From Porticoccaceae bacterium (lineage in GTDB: Bacteria > Pseudomonadota > Gammaproteobacteria > Pseudomonadales > Porticoccaceae), in contig JALOAH010000005.1 in NCBI GenBank assembly GCA_023228865.1, positions 16,938 to 80,937 on the forward strand: 64,000 nucleotides of DNA, written 5' to 3'. Shown here in pieces: positions 8,161 through 21,504 of this stretch. Position 1 is the stretch's first letter, and each line of letters begins with the position of its first letter. Under the pieces are notes generated by a model. That model did no database searches. It saw nothing but the letters and a program-made list of their open reading frames with translations, and was not told where the DNA came from. Made by a program: the position numbers and the translations under genes.

Positions 8161-8547
8161 TTCTGTGTCCTTATATTTATAGTCACTGCTGCTTTATAGC
8201 GAGCTAATTTTGGTAGCACCTTGCGTAAATGCCTTGAGACCTTGGCGCACCTGGGGTTCAGCCTATTGCACATCAAGCCACCTGCCAAGCCAAGCTACCA
8301 AAAAAGGGGTATACCCCGCAAGCGGGCGCTGTTATTTTTGCCGAGCTGGCTCTGACACCTGCCCATGTGTTACTGTTTTTAACAACTGGCACGCCGACGT
8401 GTTACTTGAGGCGACCCTGACTGCGGTTGCGGAAATAGCATTAGTCACCGCAGGGAAAACAGGGCAAGTGAAAAAACCGTTTGGAATCCCGCCCTGGTAT
8501 TGCCAAAATACGCCTCCACCAACACCGGCCAGCCATCAAGCAAACCC
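8161..8547. other. intergenic region between membrane peptide gene and ABC transporter
   Basis: No gene is evident in this 387-base stretch. A frame from TTG at 8500 could extend the ATPase by 16 residues but has no ribosome-binding site. The only clear structure is the 12-base perfect palindrome GGGGTATACCCC at 8306-8317, which may be an operator for one of the divergent genes. Confidence 0.5.
8306..8317. promoter_or_regulatory. 12-base perfect palindrome
   Basis: GGGGTATACCCC lies between the divergent membrane peptide gene and the ABC transporter operon, about 240 bases before the ATPase ATG. G/C-tract palindromes with a TA centre are used by some metal-sensing repressors, but no regulator is nearby. 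The assignment as an operator is tentative. Confidence 0.3.
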
Positions 8548-9453
8548 ATGTCCTATCCCAGTCCAGACCCAAGCTATTTACTGGAGGTTCACGACCTGCG
8601 CAAGGTTTACCGCAACCTCACCGCTGTCGCAGGCATCAGCTTTGGTATAAAACCGGGCATATGCTTTGGCCTACTCGGCCCCAACGGAGCTGGCAAAACC
8701 ACCACCATCGAGATGATGGAGGGCATCACCAAACCCAGTAGCGGCAGAATTCTGTATAAGGGGGAAACCCCCAGCAAACAATTTGCCCAGCAGACGGGTA
8801 TTCAATTTCAGTCTACAGCCTTGCCGGACTATCTTTCCGTCACTGAGGTGCTCAAGCTCTTCCACAGCTTTTACACAAAATGCGTCAACATTGGCGATCT
8901 CATTGAACAGTGCGCCCTTGGCGAATTTGCCAACCGCGAGGCCAACAAACTGTCGGGCGGCCAAAAACAGCGCCTGTTGTTGGCGCTGGCGCTTATCAAC
9001 GATCCCGAAATCGTCTTTCTCGACGAACCCACCACGGGGCTAGACCCCCAGTCCAGAAGGCGTTTCTGGCAGCTGATCGAGGATATCAAAGCCAGGGGCA
9101 AAACCATTGTCCTCACCACCCACTACATGGACGAGGCGGAACTACTCTGCGACGATCTCGTCATTATGGATCACGGCCGCATTGTCGATCAGGGCTCGCC
9201 GCGGCGCCTGCTCAACAAACATTTGCCCCACAAGCGGGTCTGTATCGAAAACCCCGGCAACAGCATTCGTCTCGATCAACTGAGTGGCGAATTGATTGTC
9301 GGCGAAGATGAGCTGGAAATTATCACCACCTCCGTGGAGAAGTCTCTTCAGGAACTGATGACCCAGGCGGTGGATCTGTCCTCTCTGCGGGTGCGCAACC
9401 CGACCCTGGAAGACCTGTTCATCAAACTCACCGGCCACCAGCTCAGGGAATAA
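8548..9453 (+). CDS. ABC transporter ATP-binding protein (ABC-2 exporter)
   Basis: This 301-residue ATPase powers an ABC-2 type exporter with the permease encoded 9 bases downstream. Walker A is GPNGAGKT (44-51), the signature LSGGQKQR (135-142), Walker B IVFLDE (155-160) with the following PTTGLD, and the switch histidine His192. The C-terminal 100 residues form the extension common in DrrA/NatA-like subunits. I chose the ATG at 8548, since the longer frame starts at TTG (8500) without a ribosome-binding site. The exported compound is unknown; drug, lipid or polysaccharide export are all possible. Confidence 0.88.
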   Translation: MSYPSPDPSYLLEVHDLRKVYRNLTAVAGISFGIKPGICFGLLGPNGAGKTTTIEMMEGITKPSSGRILYKGETPSKQFAQQTGIQFQSTALPDYLSVTEVLKLFHSFYTKCVNIGDLIEQCALGEFANREANKLSGGQKQRLLLALALINDPEIVFLDEPTTGLDPQSRRRFWQLIEDIKARGKTIVLTTHYMDEAELLCDDLVIMDHGRIVDQGSPRRLLNKHLPHKRVCIENPGNSIRLDQLSGELIVGEDELEIITTSVEKSLQELMTQAVDLSSLRVRNPTLEDLFIKLTGHQLRE

Positions 9454-9462
9454 CCGCTCTAT

Positions 9463-10470
9463 ATGAAAGAATTTTTTGCCCTTTTTATCGCCCGCAATCG
9501 GGAGTACTACCGGGATAGAGCCGCCATCGGCTGGGCTTTTCTGTTCCCGTTGCTGGTGATTGTCGCCTGTGCCCTCGCCTTTTCCAACCCCGACACCTCC
9601 CTGTTTACCGTTGGTGTTCACGGCGATTTTTCTCGCGACAGCAAAGTGCAGGAGTTTCTCCGCCAGCCCTACGTCAAAACCGTTACCTACCAGGATCTCG
9701 ACAAAGGGCTGGTGCGCACCCGCCACCATCAGATTGACCTTTTGCTCAGCGATGACGGCGCCAAGCGCTACTGGATCAACACCGAATCCACCAGCAGCCA
9801 GGCGGTGGAACAGCTGTTCCTCGATCACAGCCGGGATTTCCAGCGCCAGCAAACCAGCGGCCGCAAAGTACGCTATGTCGACTGGGTGATTCCCGGCGTT
9901 CTGGGTATGAACCTGATGTTTGGCGCCCTCTTTGGCGTCGGCTATGTGATTGTGCGCTATCGCCACAACGGGGTGCTCAAGCGCCTTCAGGCCACGCCGG
10001 TCACCGCGCTGCAATTCCTCAGCGCCCAGATGGTTTCCCGCTTGCTTATTGTCATTGTGGTCAACGGAATTATTTTTGCCGGCTGTGTCATTTTTCTCGA
10101 CCTTATCGTTCTCGGCAGCTATCTCAACCTGCTCTTGATTTCACTGCTCGGCGCCATGGCGATGATCTGCCTGGGACTGTTGATGGCCAGCCGCACCGCC
10201 AATGAAGAGCTGGCCGGCGGCATGCTCAACGTGTCTTCCTGGCCGATGCTACTGCTGTCCGACGTCTGGTTCACCCTGGATGAGGCGCCACTCTGGATGC
10301 AAAACCTGGCGACCATTATGCCCTTGACCCACATTGTCAAAGCCACCCGCGCGGTAATGATTGAAGGAGCGACGCTAATGGAGGTCAGCAACCACCTGCT
10401 GTGGCTGGCAACCATGACATCCGCCTGCCTGGTGCTGGCGGCCAGTCTTTTTCGCTGGCATACCCGCTAA
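9463..10470 (+). CDS. ABC-2 type transporter permease
   Basis: This 335-residue integral membrane subunit pairs with the preceding ATPase. It has one transmembrane helix near residues 23-41 and then a soluble, presumably periplasmic, domain of about 100 residues. A cluster of five membrane segments follows between roughly residues 145 and 332. This is the usual ABC2_membrane_3 layout. The two genes form a compact operon. The gene converges with the minus-strand 71-residue membrane protein gene 17 bases downstream, and I see no strong terminator between them. Confidence 0.87.
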   Translation: MKEFFALFIARNREYYRDRAAIGWAFLFPLLVIVACALAFSNPDTSLFTVGVHGDFSRDSKVQEFLRQPYVKTVTYQDLDKGLVRTRHHQIDLLLSDDGAKRYWINTESTSSQAVEQLFLDHSRDFQRQQTSGRKVRYVDWVIPGVLGMNLMFGALFGVGYVIVRYRHNGVLKRLQATPVTALQFLSAQMVSRLLIVIVVNGIIFAGCVIFLDLIVLGSYLNLLLISLLGAMAMICLGLLMASRTANEELAGGMLNVSSWPMLLLSDVWFTLDEAPLWMQNLATIMPLTHIVKATRAVMIEGATLMEVSNHLLWLATMTSACLVLAASLFRWHTR

Positions 10471-10487
10471 CAACAGGGATTGCGCCA

Positions 10488-13989
<3,502 letters not shown>

Positions 13990-14246
13990 GCAATCCTCTG
14001 GTTCAGAAATTTAATGAAATTACGTTTTAACGATTACTAATAATCTGCAAGTTTGACCTGAAAACGTCTGCGGGGGAAGCGCCAATAGCGTGACAGCGTT
14101 TTCATTACCCGCATTTCCATCTAAAGGTCATGCAGGTCCGAGCGGAGTTCCATCTCTATCAGCTTCAAAAAGCTGGCGACCATTGTAAAAAAATATGTCG
14201 CCAATAAAAACCGCCAGCGGCATTTTGCCAAAATTTGGCGGCGCCA

Positions 14247-17200
14247 TCAGGCCTCTGCCAGTTCCACGGCCTTGTCCACATCCACAGTCACCAGCCGGGA
14301 AACGCCGGGCTCGTGCATGGTGACCCCCATAAGATGCTGTGCCATTTCCATGGCGATTTTGTTGTGGGTGATGTAAATAAACTGCACCTGGGAGGACATC
14401 TCTTCCACCATGCGCGCATAGCGGCCGACATTGGCGTCATCCAGGGGGGCGTCCACTTCGTCGAGCATGCAGAAGGGCGCGGGATTAAGGCGAAAAATGG
14501 AAAACACCAGGGCGATGGCCGTGAGTGCTTTTTCTCCGCCGGAGAGCAGGTGAATGGTGGTGTTTTTCTTGCCCGGCGGCCTTGCCATAATGGACACACC
14601 GGTATCGAGAAGGTCATCGCCAACCAGTTCCAGATAGGCGTGGCCGCCGCCGAATACTTTGGGAAACAACTCCTGCAGGGAACTGTTCACCGTATCAAAG
14701 GTTTCCTTGAACCGGGTTCTGGTTTCGCGATCGATTTTGCGAATGGCATTTTCCAGGGTTTCAAGGGCTTCCTCGAGCTCCGCATTCTGGGCGTCGAGAT
14801 AGGTTTTACGTTCCGATTCGGTTTTATATTCCTCGATGGCCGCCAGGTTGATGGCGCCAAGACGTTGAATGCGCCCGGCGAGGCGTTCCAGCTCCTCCTC
14901 CCACTGGCGGGGATTGGCACCTTCTTCCAACTCTGACAGCAATACCTGAAGATCGTAGTTGTGGGCACTGATCTGCTCAACAATGGTTTTGCTGCGGGTA
15001 TTGATTTCCTGGGCGGCAAGGCGGGTCTGCTCCAGCTCGGTGCGCTTGTGCATAATTTGCTGTTCGAGCTGACTGCGGCGGGTTTCGCGCTCCCGCATGG
15101 TCTCTTCCACCGCTTCAAGCTGGCGACGGGCGTCCGCCAGTTTTTTCTCAATGGCGAGGCGTTTTTCAAGGCGCTCTTCCAATTGCAGCCCGAGTTCGTC
15201 GGAAGGGTCGTCCTGGGTATTGAGGGCAGCCTGAAGTTGTTCTCTGCGCTCCTCAAGTCTCGCCACCTGAACTTCAAGGCGGGCGATACTTTCTTTTACC
15301 GCACTGAGCTGGGTGCTGATGGCGCTTTCGCGCATGGCCAGCTCGTGGAGCCTGTCGCGGCCGTGGCGGGCACTTTGCCGCGCCTGATCGAGGCGATTGC
15401 GGCAGTCATCCCTCTCTGTGAGCATGGCTTCCCGCTCCTGGGTGTGGGTTTCCATAATATCCAGAGCAGCCTGCAACAGCTGGCGCGCTTCGCCGAGATT
15501 TTCCTGTTCGGTGCGCTGCTGCTGGCGAATATCTTCAAGTTCCGCTTCGGCGCGGCTACGGCGAGCACTGAGCTGGTCGATTTCCATTTTGCCGGCGCTG
15601 ACCCTGGAGCGCAGTTCGGCGTATTCCCGCTGCCGCTCGGAGATTTCACGGGACAGGTTTTCCCGCTGGCCTTCAAGGCTTTTGAGCGCCATTTCACTGT
15701 CAGCCTGGGCAGTTTCGAGGCTTTGCAACTGGGCAGATAGCTGCTCCAGTTCGACGCCCAGGGCTTCCAGTTCCTGCTGGCGCAAAAGCACACCGCTGGC
15801 GGCATTTTTTTCCCGGGAAATCCGTATCCAGTTAGCCCCCATCCAGATACCGTCACGGGTGATGACGGACTGCCCCCCTGCCAGGGTTGGGCGCAGTTGC
15901 AAGGCGTCGGCGAGGGTTTCGACGCCGTAGACGGCGGCAAGCACGGCGATATTCTGTCCCTCGACCACAGCGCCAAGACAGATGGCATTGGCAGGGTTTG
16001 CCGCTGTTGAACCAACCCGTTCATCGACGAGAATAAGCTCGCCCTGGGAAAGCCGAGCAAGGGGTTCAATATAATCATCGAGATTGTCGACACAGACCGC
16101 CTGAAGATAGCCCTCAAGCACCGTTTCCACGGCGGTTTCCCAGCCTGATTGGACGCGAAGATTTTCCGCAAGGCGGCTGGCTGAGCCCAGATGCTGCTGC
16201 CGCAGCCAGTCCTTTTCGCCACCGTTGTCATCCAGCGCCGCCTGTTGCAGCGCCTCAAAGGACGACTGCCGCCCTTTGCTGGTCTGAATTCTTTCCCGCA
16301 CCTGCCCCAGTTCCCGGCCGCAGGCCTGATAAGACTGGCGCGCCTCATCGATGGTCACCGTCAATTGCGTCAACTCTGCCTGTTTTTCGCCGTTGACCAG
16401 CTCCAGTTCCGCCAGCTGCTCTTCCAGGAGGGCAACCTCTTCTTCGGCGGGACTGATATTGAGATCCTGGTGCTCGCTTTCGAGGCGGTGAATGCGTTCG
16501 GCAAGCCTCCGCAGTACCTGTTCGAAATGCTGAATACGGGACTGCTGCACTTCGGCTTGCTGGCGGGGCTCTGCAGCCTGCTGATTAAACTCATCCCAGC
16601 GGGTTTGCCAGCTGGCCATGGCCTCTTCCGCTTCCTGAAGGCTGTCGGCAAGGGATTCTTCACGGCCGTGCAGCTCTTCCAGTTGGGGGCTGATCTGCGC
16701 AAGCTCTTCATCCCAGATCTGGCATTTTTCCCGGTCTGCGCGCAAATGCTGTTCGGATTCGGCAAAGTTGCGCTCGGTTTGCTGAATATCATCCTGAAGC
16801 TCACGGGCGCGCTGGCGGGCGTGCTCTATGGTTTGTTCAATGCGGGCCACTTCAGCGCCCACGGCATAGAACTCGCCTTGCACCTCGTTGAAGGCATCGC
16901 TTTCATCGGTGTACTGAGTGCGCAATTTTTCCAGCGCGGTATCGCAGCCGCTGCGCTCGGTGACCAGGGCTTCAACGTCCAGCTCCTGGCGACTGATCTG
17001 GGACTGCTTGCTCTGAATCTGAACATTGAGTTCCCGCCAGCGCAGCGCCTGGAGCTGAGCCTTGAGGAGGCGCTCCTCCTTTTTGAACTCGGCATATTTT
17101 TCCGCCGCCTGCGCCTGACGCTCCAGCCGCTGCAACTGGCGACCCAGTTCTTCGCGAATATCGGTGAGGCGCTCCAGGTTTTCCTGGGTACGGCGCATGC

Positions 17201-17747
17201 GGCTTTCCGTGTCCTTGCGGCGCTCTTTGTATTTGGAGATACCCGCCGCTTCTTCGATAAAGACCCGCAGCTCATCGGGTTTGGCCTCAATCAGCCGGGA
17301 AATCATGCCCTGCTCGATAATGGCGTAACTGCGCGGGCCAAGCCCAGTGCCCAGGAAGATGTCGGTAATATCCCGGCGGCGGCATTTGTTGCCATTCAGG
17401 TAATAGTTTGACTGACCATCGCGGGTGACTTTGCGGCGAATGGAAATTTCACTGTATTTGGCGTATTCGCCACCCAGGGAGCCATCGCCATTGTCAAAAA
17501 TAAGTTCGATGGACGCCTGCCCCACGGGTTTGCGCCCGCCGGAACCGTTGAAAATAACATCGGTCATGGACTCGCCGCGCAGGTGCTTGGCGGAACTCTC
17601 GCCCATGACCCAGCGCACCGCATCGATGACATTGGATTTGCCACAGCCATTGGGACCCACCACCGCGCAGAGGTTGCTGGGGAAATGCACTGTCGTGGGA
17701 TCCACAAAGGATTTAAACCCCGCCAGTTTGATGCTTTTTAAGCGCAT
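14247..17747 (-). CDS. smc: chromosome segregation protein SMC
   Basis: The 1166-residue ATPase condenses and segregates chromosomes together with ScpAB. Walker A is GPNGCGKS (31-38); the C-terminal head has the ABC signature LSGGEKA and Walker B with FCMLDEVDAPLDDAN. Between them are two long coiled-coil arms rich in Glu, Gln and Leu, and a globular hinge near the middle (around 510-650). Length is as expected. It starts the smc-zipA-ligA cluster, separated from zipA by 257 bases in which I see no gene. Confidence 0.96.
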   Translation of the reverse strand: MRLKSIKLAGFKSFVDPTTVHFPSNLCAVVGPNGCGKSNVIDAVRWVMGESSAKHLRGESMTDVIFNGSGGRKPVGQASIELIFDNGDGSLGGEYAKYSEISIRRKVTRDGQSNYYLNGNKCRRRDITDIFLGTGLGPRSYAIIEQGMISRLIEAKPDELRVFIEEAAGISKYKERRKDTESRMRRTQENLERLTDIREELGRQLQRLERQAQAAEKYAEFKKEERLLKAQLQALRWRELNVQIQSKQSQISRQELDVEALVTERSGCDTALEKLRTQYTDESDAFNEVQGEFYAVGAEVARIEQTIEHARQRARELQDDIQQTERNFAESEQHLRADREKCQIWDEELAQISPQLEELHGREESLADSLQEAEEAMASWQTRWDEFNQQAAEPRQQAEVQQSRIQHFEQVLRRLAERIHRLESEHQDLNISPAEEEVALLEEQLAELELVNGEKQAELTQLTVTIDEARQSYQACGRELGQVRERIQTSKGRQSSFEALQQAALDDNGGEKDWLRQQHLGSASRLAENLRVQSGWETAVETVLEGYLQAVCVDNLDDYIEPLARLSQGELILVDERVGSTAANPANAICLGAVVEGQNIAVLAAVYGVETLADALQLRPTLAGGQSVITRDGIWMGANWIRISREKNAASGVLLRQQELEALGVELEQLSAQLQSLETAQADSEMALKSLEGQRENLSREISERQREYAELRSRVSAGKMEIDQLSARRSRAEAELEDIRQQQRTEQENLGEARQLLQAALDIMETHTQEREAMLTERDDCRNRLDQARQSARHGRDRLHELAMRESAISTQLSAVKESIARLEVQVARLEERREQLQAALNTQDDPSDELGLQLEERLEKRLAIEKKLADARRQLEAVEETMRERETRRSQLEQQIMHKRTELEQTRLAAQEINTRSKTIVEQISAHNYDLQVLLSELEEGANPRQWEEELERLAGRIQRLGAINLAAIEEYKTESERKTYLDAQNAELEEALETLENAIRKIDRETRTRFKETFDTVNSSLQELFPKVFGGGHAYLELVGDDLLDTGVSIMARPPGKKNTTIHLLSGGEKALTAIALVFSIFRLNPAPFCMLDEVDAPLDDANVGRYARMVEEMSSQVQFIYITHNKIAMEMAQHLMGVTMHEPGVSRLVTVDVDKAVELAEA

Positions 17748-18019
17748 GGCAGACTCATATTCAGCTTTAGATAGACCAGTCCCTGTAAAGGTGCGACCGC
17801 ATGGAAACTCCGCGCACCTGTGATTATTACCAAACGGCGAATTTTACACGCTGCAGCCGTTGCCACAAGGGACTAACCCGAATATTGCATCAGTTGCCGG
17901 AATTTCGGCCGGGTTAGGTAGGGCGACAGCAAAATAGATGTCCTCAGGAGCCTTGCGATGCCAGTTTTGCTTCAGCACAGGGGCATTTGCCGTTTGTCGG
18001 GTTATGCCCTGCAGACAAG

Positions 18020-19429
18020 CTAGCGCCGTTTCCAGATGGTACCGTCTTTGCTGTCTTCAAGCTCGATACCCTGTGCCTTGAGCTGGTCGCGAATCTCGTC
18101 GGAGCGGGCAAAATTTTTGTTGTTGCGGGCGTCGAGACGCTCGTCAATCAGTGCCTGAATCGCTGCAGCACTGAGACCGCCATCGTCGCTTGTGGCAACT
18201 CCCTGAAAAAAGCCGTCGGGATTGTCCTGGCAAATACCCAGGATTACCCCCAGGGCTTTCAGTTCAGAAGCAAGCCGGGCGGCAATATCCAGGGCGCTAT
18301 CCCGTTTGGCATTATTGAGGTCGCGCACCAGATCGTAGAGCACGGCGATGGCCTCGCGGGTATTGAAGTCGTCATCCATGGCGGCGACAAAACGCTGGTA
18401 AAAGGGGCTGTTGTGCATTTCCCCTGTGGAGATGTCATAGAGACCGGTAACGCCGCGGAGGGCGGCATAAAACCGCTCCAGACCACTTTTGGCTTCAATC
18501 AGGTTGTCTTCAGAGTAATTGATAGGGCTGCGGTAATGGCTTGATATCAGGAAAAACCGCACCACTTCCGGGTGGTATTTGGCCAGCACTTCGCGAATGG
18601 TGAAGAAATTGCCCAGGGATTTGGACATTTTTTCGTCGTTAACCCGCACCGCTCCAGCGTGCATCCAGTAATTGACGTAGTGCTTGTGGGTGGCAGCCTC
18701 GCTCTGGGCAATCTCGTTTTCGTGGTGGGGAAACACCAGATCGGGACCGCCACCGTGAATATCAAAACTGTCGCCGAGGTGACAGGTGGACATGGCGGAG
18801 CATTCGATGTGCCAACCGGGGCGCCCCCAACCCCAGGGAGACTGCCAGCCCACCTCCTCTTCCGGTGCCGCTTTCCAAAGGGCGAAATCCCGGGGATCTT
18901 CCTTCAAGTCGCCAATTTCCACCCTGGCGCCTGCGAGGAGTTCATCGGGTTTCTTGCCGCTGAGTTTGCCGTATTCGGGAAAGCGCTTGACGCGGTAGTA
19001 CACATCGCCGTTATTGGCCATGTAGGCGTAGTGATTGTCGATGAGATTTTGCACCATGTCGATAATATCCTCGATATGGGCGGTGGCTCTGGGCTCAATA
19101 TCCGGCGGCGCCACCCCCAGGGAAAACTCATCCTCGTGCTGGGCGTCGATCATACGCGCTGTCAGCGCCGTGTAGGCTTCGCCATTTTCGTTGGCGCGAT
19201 TGAGAATTTTGTCGTCGATGTCGGTGATATTGCGCACATAGGTGACATCCCAACCCCGCGCCCGCAAATAGCGGACTATGACATCGAAACTCACCATGAC
19301 GCGGGCGTGGCCGATATGGGCATAGTCATAAACGGTGTTGCCACAGACGTACATTGAAATTTTGCCGGGTTCAAGGGGCACAAAAGGCTCTTTGGCGCGT
19401 TTCAAGGTGTTATAAATCTGTAGCGTCAT
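18020..19429 (-). CDS. cysS: cysteinyl-tRNA synthetase
   Basis: The 469-residue class I synthetase charges tRNA-Cys. The HIGH motif is HIGH (38-41) after the zinc ligand Cys29 in YVCGNTVYD, GWHIECSAMS carries a further zinc cysteine, and KMSKS appears as DEKMSKSLG. I chose the ATG at 19429 because MTLQIYNTL is the conserved N-terminus. A longer frame to 19633 would run through a palindromic repeat element and into the glnS stop region. The 272 bases between cysS and smc hold no gene I can see. Confidence 0.97.
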   Translation of the reverse strand: MTLQIYNTLKRAKEPFVPLEPGKISMYVCGNTVYDYAHIGHARVMVSFDVIVRYLRARGWDVTYVRNITDIDDKILNRANENGEAYTALTARMIDAQHEDEFSLGVAPPDIEPRATAHIEDIIDMVQNLIDNHYAYMANNGDVYYRVKRFPEYGKLSGKKPDELLAGARVEIGDLKEDPRDFALWKAAPEEEVGWQSPWGWGRPGWHIECSAMSTCHLGDSFDIHGGGPDLVFPHHENEIAQSEAATHKHYVNYWMHAGAVRVNDEKMSKSLGNFFTIREVLAKYHPEVVRFFLISSHYRSPINYSEDNLIEAKSGLERFYAALRGVTGLYDISTGEMHNSPFYQRFVAAMDDDFNTREAIAVLYDLVRDLNNAKRDSALDIAARLASELKALGVILGICQDNPDGFFQGVATSDDGGLSAAAIQALIDERLDARNNKNFARSDEIRDQLKAQGIELEDSKDGTIWKRR

Positions 19430-19474
19430 GGGGTAGCGATCCTTGGGTTTGTTGCAAGTATAGAATTTATTTCC

Positions 19475-19616
19475 GGGTGTCCCTAAAAATAGGGATTTTT
19501 GCTCTCTGGCAAGGAAAGGCTGCGCACAGCGAACGGAGCATATACTGAAATATGTGACTGAGCGAGCACAGTCTTGACGCAGCCAGAGTGCAAAAAGTAC
19601 ATTTTTAGAGATGCCC
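19475..19616. repeat. 142-bp palindromic element, MITE-like, between glnS and cysS
   Basis: The ends are imperfect inverted repeats of about 39 bases: GGGTGTCCCTAAAAATAGGG on the left matches the reverse complement of the right end, GGGCATCTCTAAAAATGTAC. Both continue into TTTTTGC and an ACTCTGGC/TCTCTGGC segment. The centre contains GCATATACTGAAATATGTGA and related short dyads. The whole could fold into one long hairpin. It starts two bases after the glnS stop, so it may also end glnS transcription. The structure resembles non-autonomous palindromic elements scattered between genes in marine gammaproteobacteria. No second copy is in this window. Confidence 0.7.
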
Positions 19617-19617
19617 T

Positions 19618-21288
19618 TCAGTCTTTCGACCAATTGTCCTTTAGCCCAATAGTCTGATTAAAAATCAGTTTGCCGTCGCCGCTGTGCTTGCTGTCGAGAT
19701 AAAAATAGCCTTCCCGCTCAAACTGGTAGTGAATATCGAGATTGGCGTTGGCAAGGCCAATTTCGCCTTTGCAGCCGGTCAATATCTGCAGCGAATTTGG
19801 ATTGATGCTGTCGAGAAAGTGCCTGCCGCCTGCTTCGGGAGAGGCCTCACTGAAGAGGCGATCGTAGATACGCAGTTCGCAATCGACAGATTCCCGGGCG
19901 GAGACCCAGTGAATCACGCCCCGGGGCTTGATGTCGTCCGGGGGATTTTCTCCCAAAGTGCCGGGGACGATGGTGGCGCGCACCTCCACCAGATTACCCT
20001 GACCGTCTTTCACCGCTTCGTCGGCGCGGATCACATAGGCAGAGCGCAGTCGCACCCATTCCCCCAGCACCAGGCGCTTGAATTTCTTGCGCGAGAGGGT
20101 TGTATCCTCACTGAAATCGTCGATATCGATATAAATTTCACGACTGAACGGCAACGTTCTGTGGCCGAGATCATCGCGATTGGGGTGACTGGGGGCGCTC
20201 AGGTATTCAGTCGCGCCCTCATCCACATTGGTCAGCACAACCTTCAGGGGACGCAGCACGCACATGGCGCGATGGGCGCTGTCATTGAGATCGTCGCGAA
20301 TAAAGTGTTCCAGCTGCGCCATATCGACGGTGCCATCGGTTTTCGCCACCGCAAGGCTGTCGCAAAAATTGCGGATTGCCTCCGCCGTGACGCCGCGACG
20401 GCGCAGCCCGGAAATGGTTGGCATACGCGGATCATTCCAGCCATCGACGTGGTTTTCGTCCACCAACTGCTTGAGCTTGCGCTTGCTGGTCACGGTGTAA
20501 TTGAGATTGAGGCGGCCAAATTCAAACTGTCGAGGTTTGCTCGGCACCGGCAGATTGTTGATAAACCATTCGTATAGAGGGCGATGGTCTTCAAATTCCA
20601 GGGTGCAGATGGAATGGGAAATGCCTTCGATAGCATCTTCCTGACCGTGGGCAAAATCGTAGGACGGGTAGATATTCCACTTGTCGCCACTGCGATGGTG
20701 AGCCATGCGCTTGATGCGGTAGAGCACCGGGTCGCGCAAATTCATGTTCGGCGACGCCATATCAATCTTTGCGCGCAGGGTCATTTTGCCCTCTTCAATT
20801 TCACCGCTGCGCATTTTTTCCAGCAGCGCCAGATTTTCGTCAGCGGGGCGATCCCGATAGGGGCTGTTTTTGCCGGGTTCTGTCAGGGTGCCCCGGTAGG
20901 CGCGGGTTTCCTCGGCGCTCAGCTCACACACATAGGCCTTCCCATTGTTGATCAGGTAAAGTGCCCACTGGTAAAGCTGCTCAAAATAATCGGAGGCAAA
21001 ACGCACTTCACCGGCCCATTGAAAACCCAGCCAACGCACGTCTTCCTCAATGGCGCGAACAAACTCCTCACTCTCTTTTTCTGGGTTGGTGTCATCAAAG
21101 CGCAGGTTGCATTCACCGCCAAAGTGGCGGGCAAGACCAAAATTGATGCAGATGGATTTGGCATGGCCAATATGGAGATAGCCGTTGGGCTCTGGCGGAA
21201 ATCGCGTGACAACCTTGCTGACAACCCCGTTTTCCAGGTCGCTTTTGATGATTTGCTGAATAAAATTGTGGCTTTGATTGGCGTCCAT
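19618..21288 (-). CDS. glnS: glutaminyl-tRNA synthetase
   Basis: The 556-residue class I enzyme attaches glutamine to tRNA-Gln. It shows FPPEPNGYLHIGH with the HIGH box at 39-42 and the lysine loop VTSKRKL near residue 270, in place of the more usual VMSKR. The C-terminal beta-barrel anticodon-binding region is complete, and length matches E. coli GlnS. The FPPEPNGYLHIGH and SKRKL context separates it from GltX. It precedes cysS on the same strand with the 142-bp palindromic element between them. Confidence 0.97.
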   Translation of the reverse strand: MDANQSHNFIQQIIKSDLENGVVSKVVTRFPPEPNGYLHIGHAKSICINFGLARHFGGECNLRFDDTNPEKESEEFVRAIEEDVRWLGFQWAGEVRFASDYFEQLYQWALYLINNGKAYVCELSAEETRAYRGTLTEPGKNSPYRDRPADENLALLEKMRSGEIEEGKMTLRAKIDMASPNMNLRDPVLYRIKRMAHHRSGDKWNIYPSYDFAHGQEDAIEGISHSICTLEFEDHRPLYEWFINNLPVPSKPRQFEFGRLNLNYTVTSKRKLKQLVDENHVDGWNDPRMPTISGLRRRGVTAEAIRNFCDSLAVAKTDGTVDMAQLEHFIRDDLNDSAHRAMCVLRPLKVVLTNVDEGATEYLSAPSHPNRDDLGHRTLPFSREIYIDIDDFSEDTTLSRKKFKRLVLGEWVRLRSAYVIRADEAVKDGQGNLVEVRATIVPGTLGENPPDDIKPRGVIHWVSARESVDCELRIYDRLFSEASPEAGGRHFLDSINPNSLQILTGCKGEIGLANANLDIHYQFEREGYFYLDSKHSGDGKLIFNQTIGLKDNWSKD

Positions 21289-21504
21289 CGAAATCCTGTG
21301 TGCTTGGCCTGTCGTTGATCAATAGGATCGGGGCATTCAATTGCCAGCTTCACCCCGGAAAACCCGGCATTATAGCCGTCAGCAACCAGCGGAGAAACCA
21401 GACCGGGATATTTATCCGGTCGCATCCGGAAACCGGTTGTTTTTCAAAGGGGTTGGCACCACAGCGTTGCCAGACACTTGCGAGGTGTGGATTAACAGCA
21501 ATCT

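Noticed and set aside
19430..19633. N-terminal extension of cysS
   Set aside because: The 68 extra codons cross the palindromic element and are unlike CysS N-termini; the ATG at 19429 fits the family.
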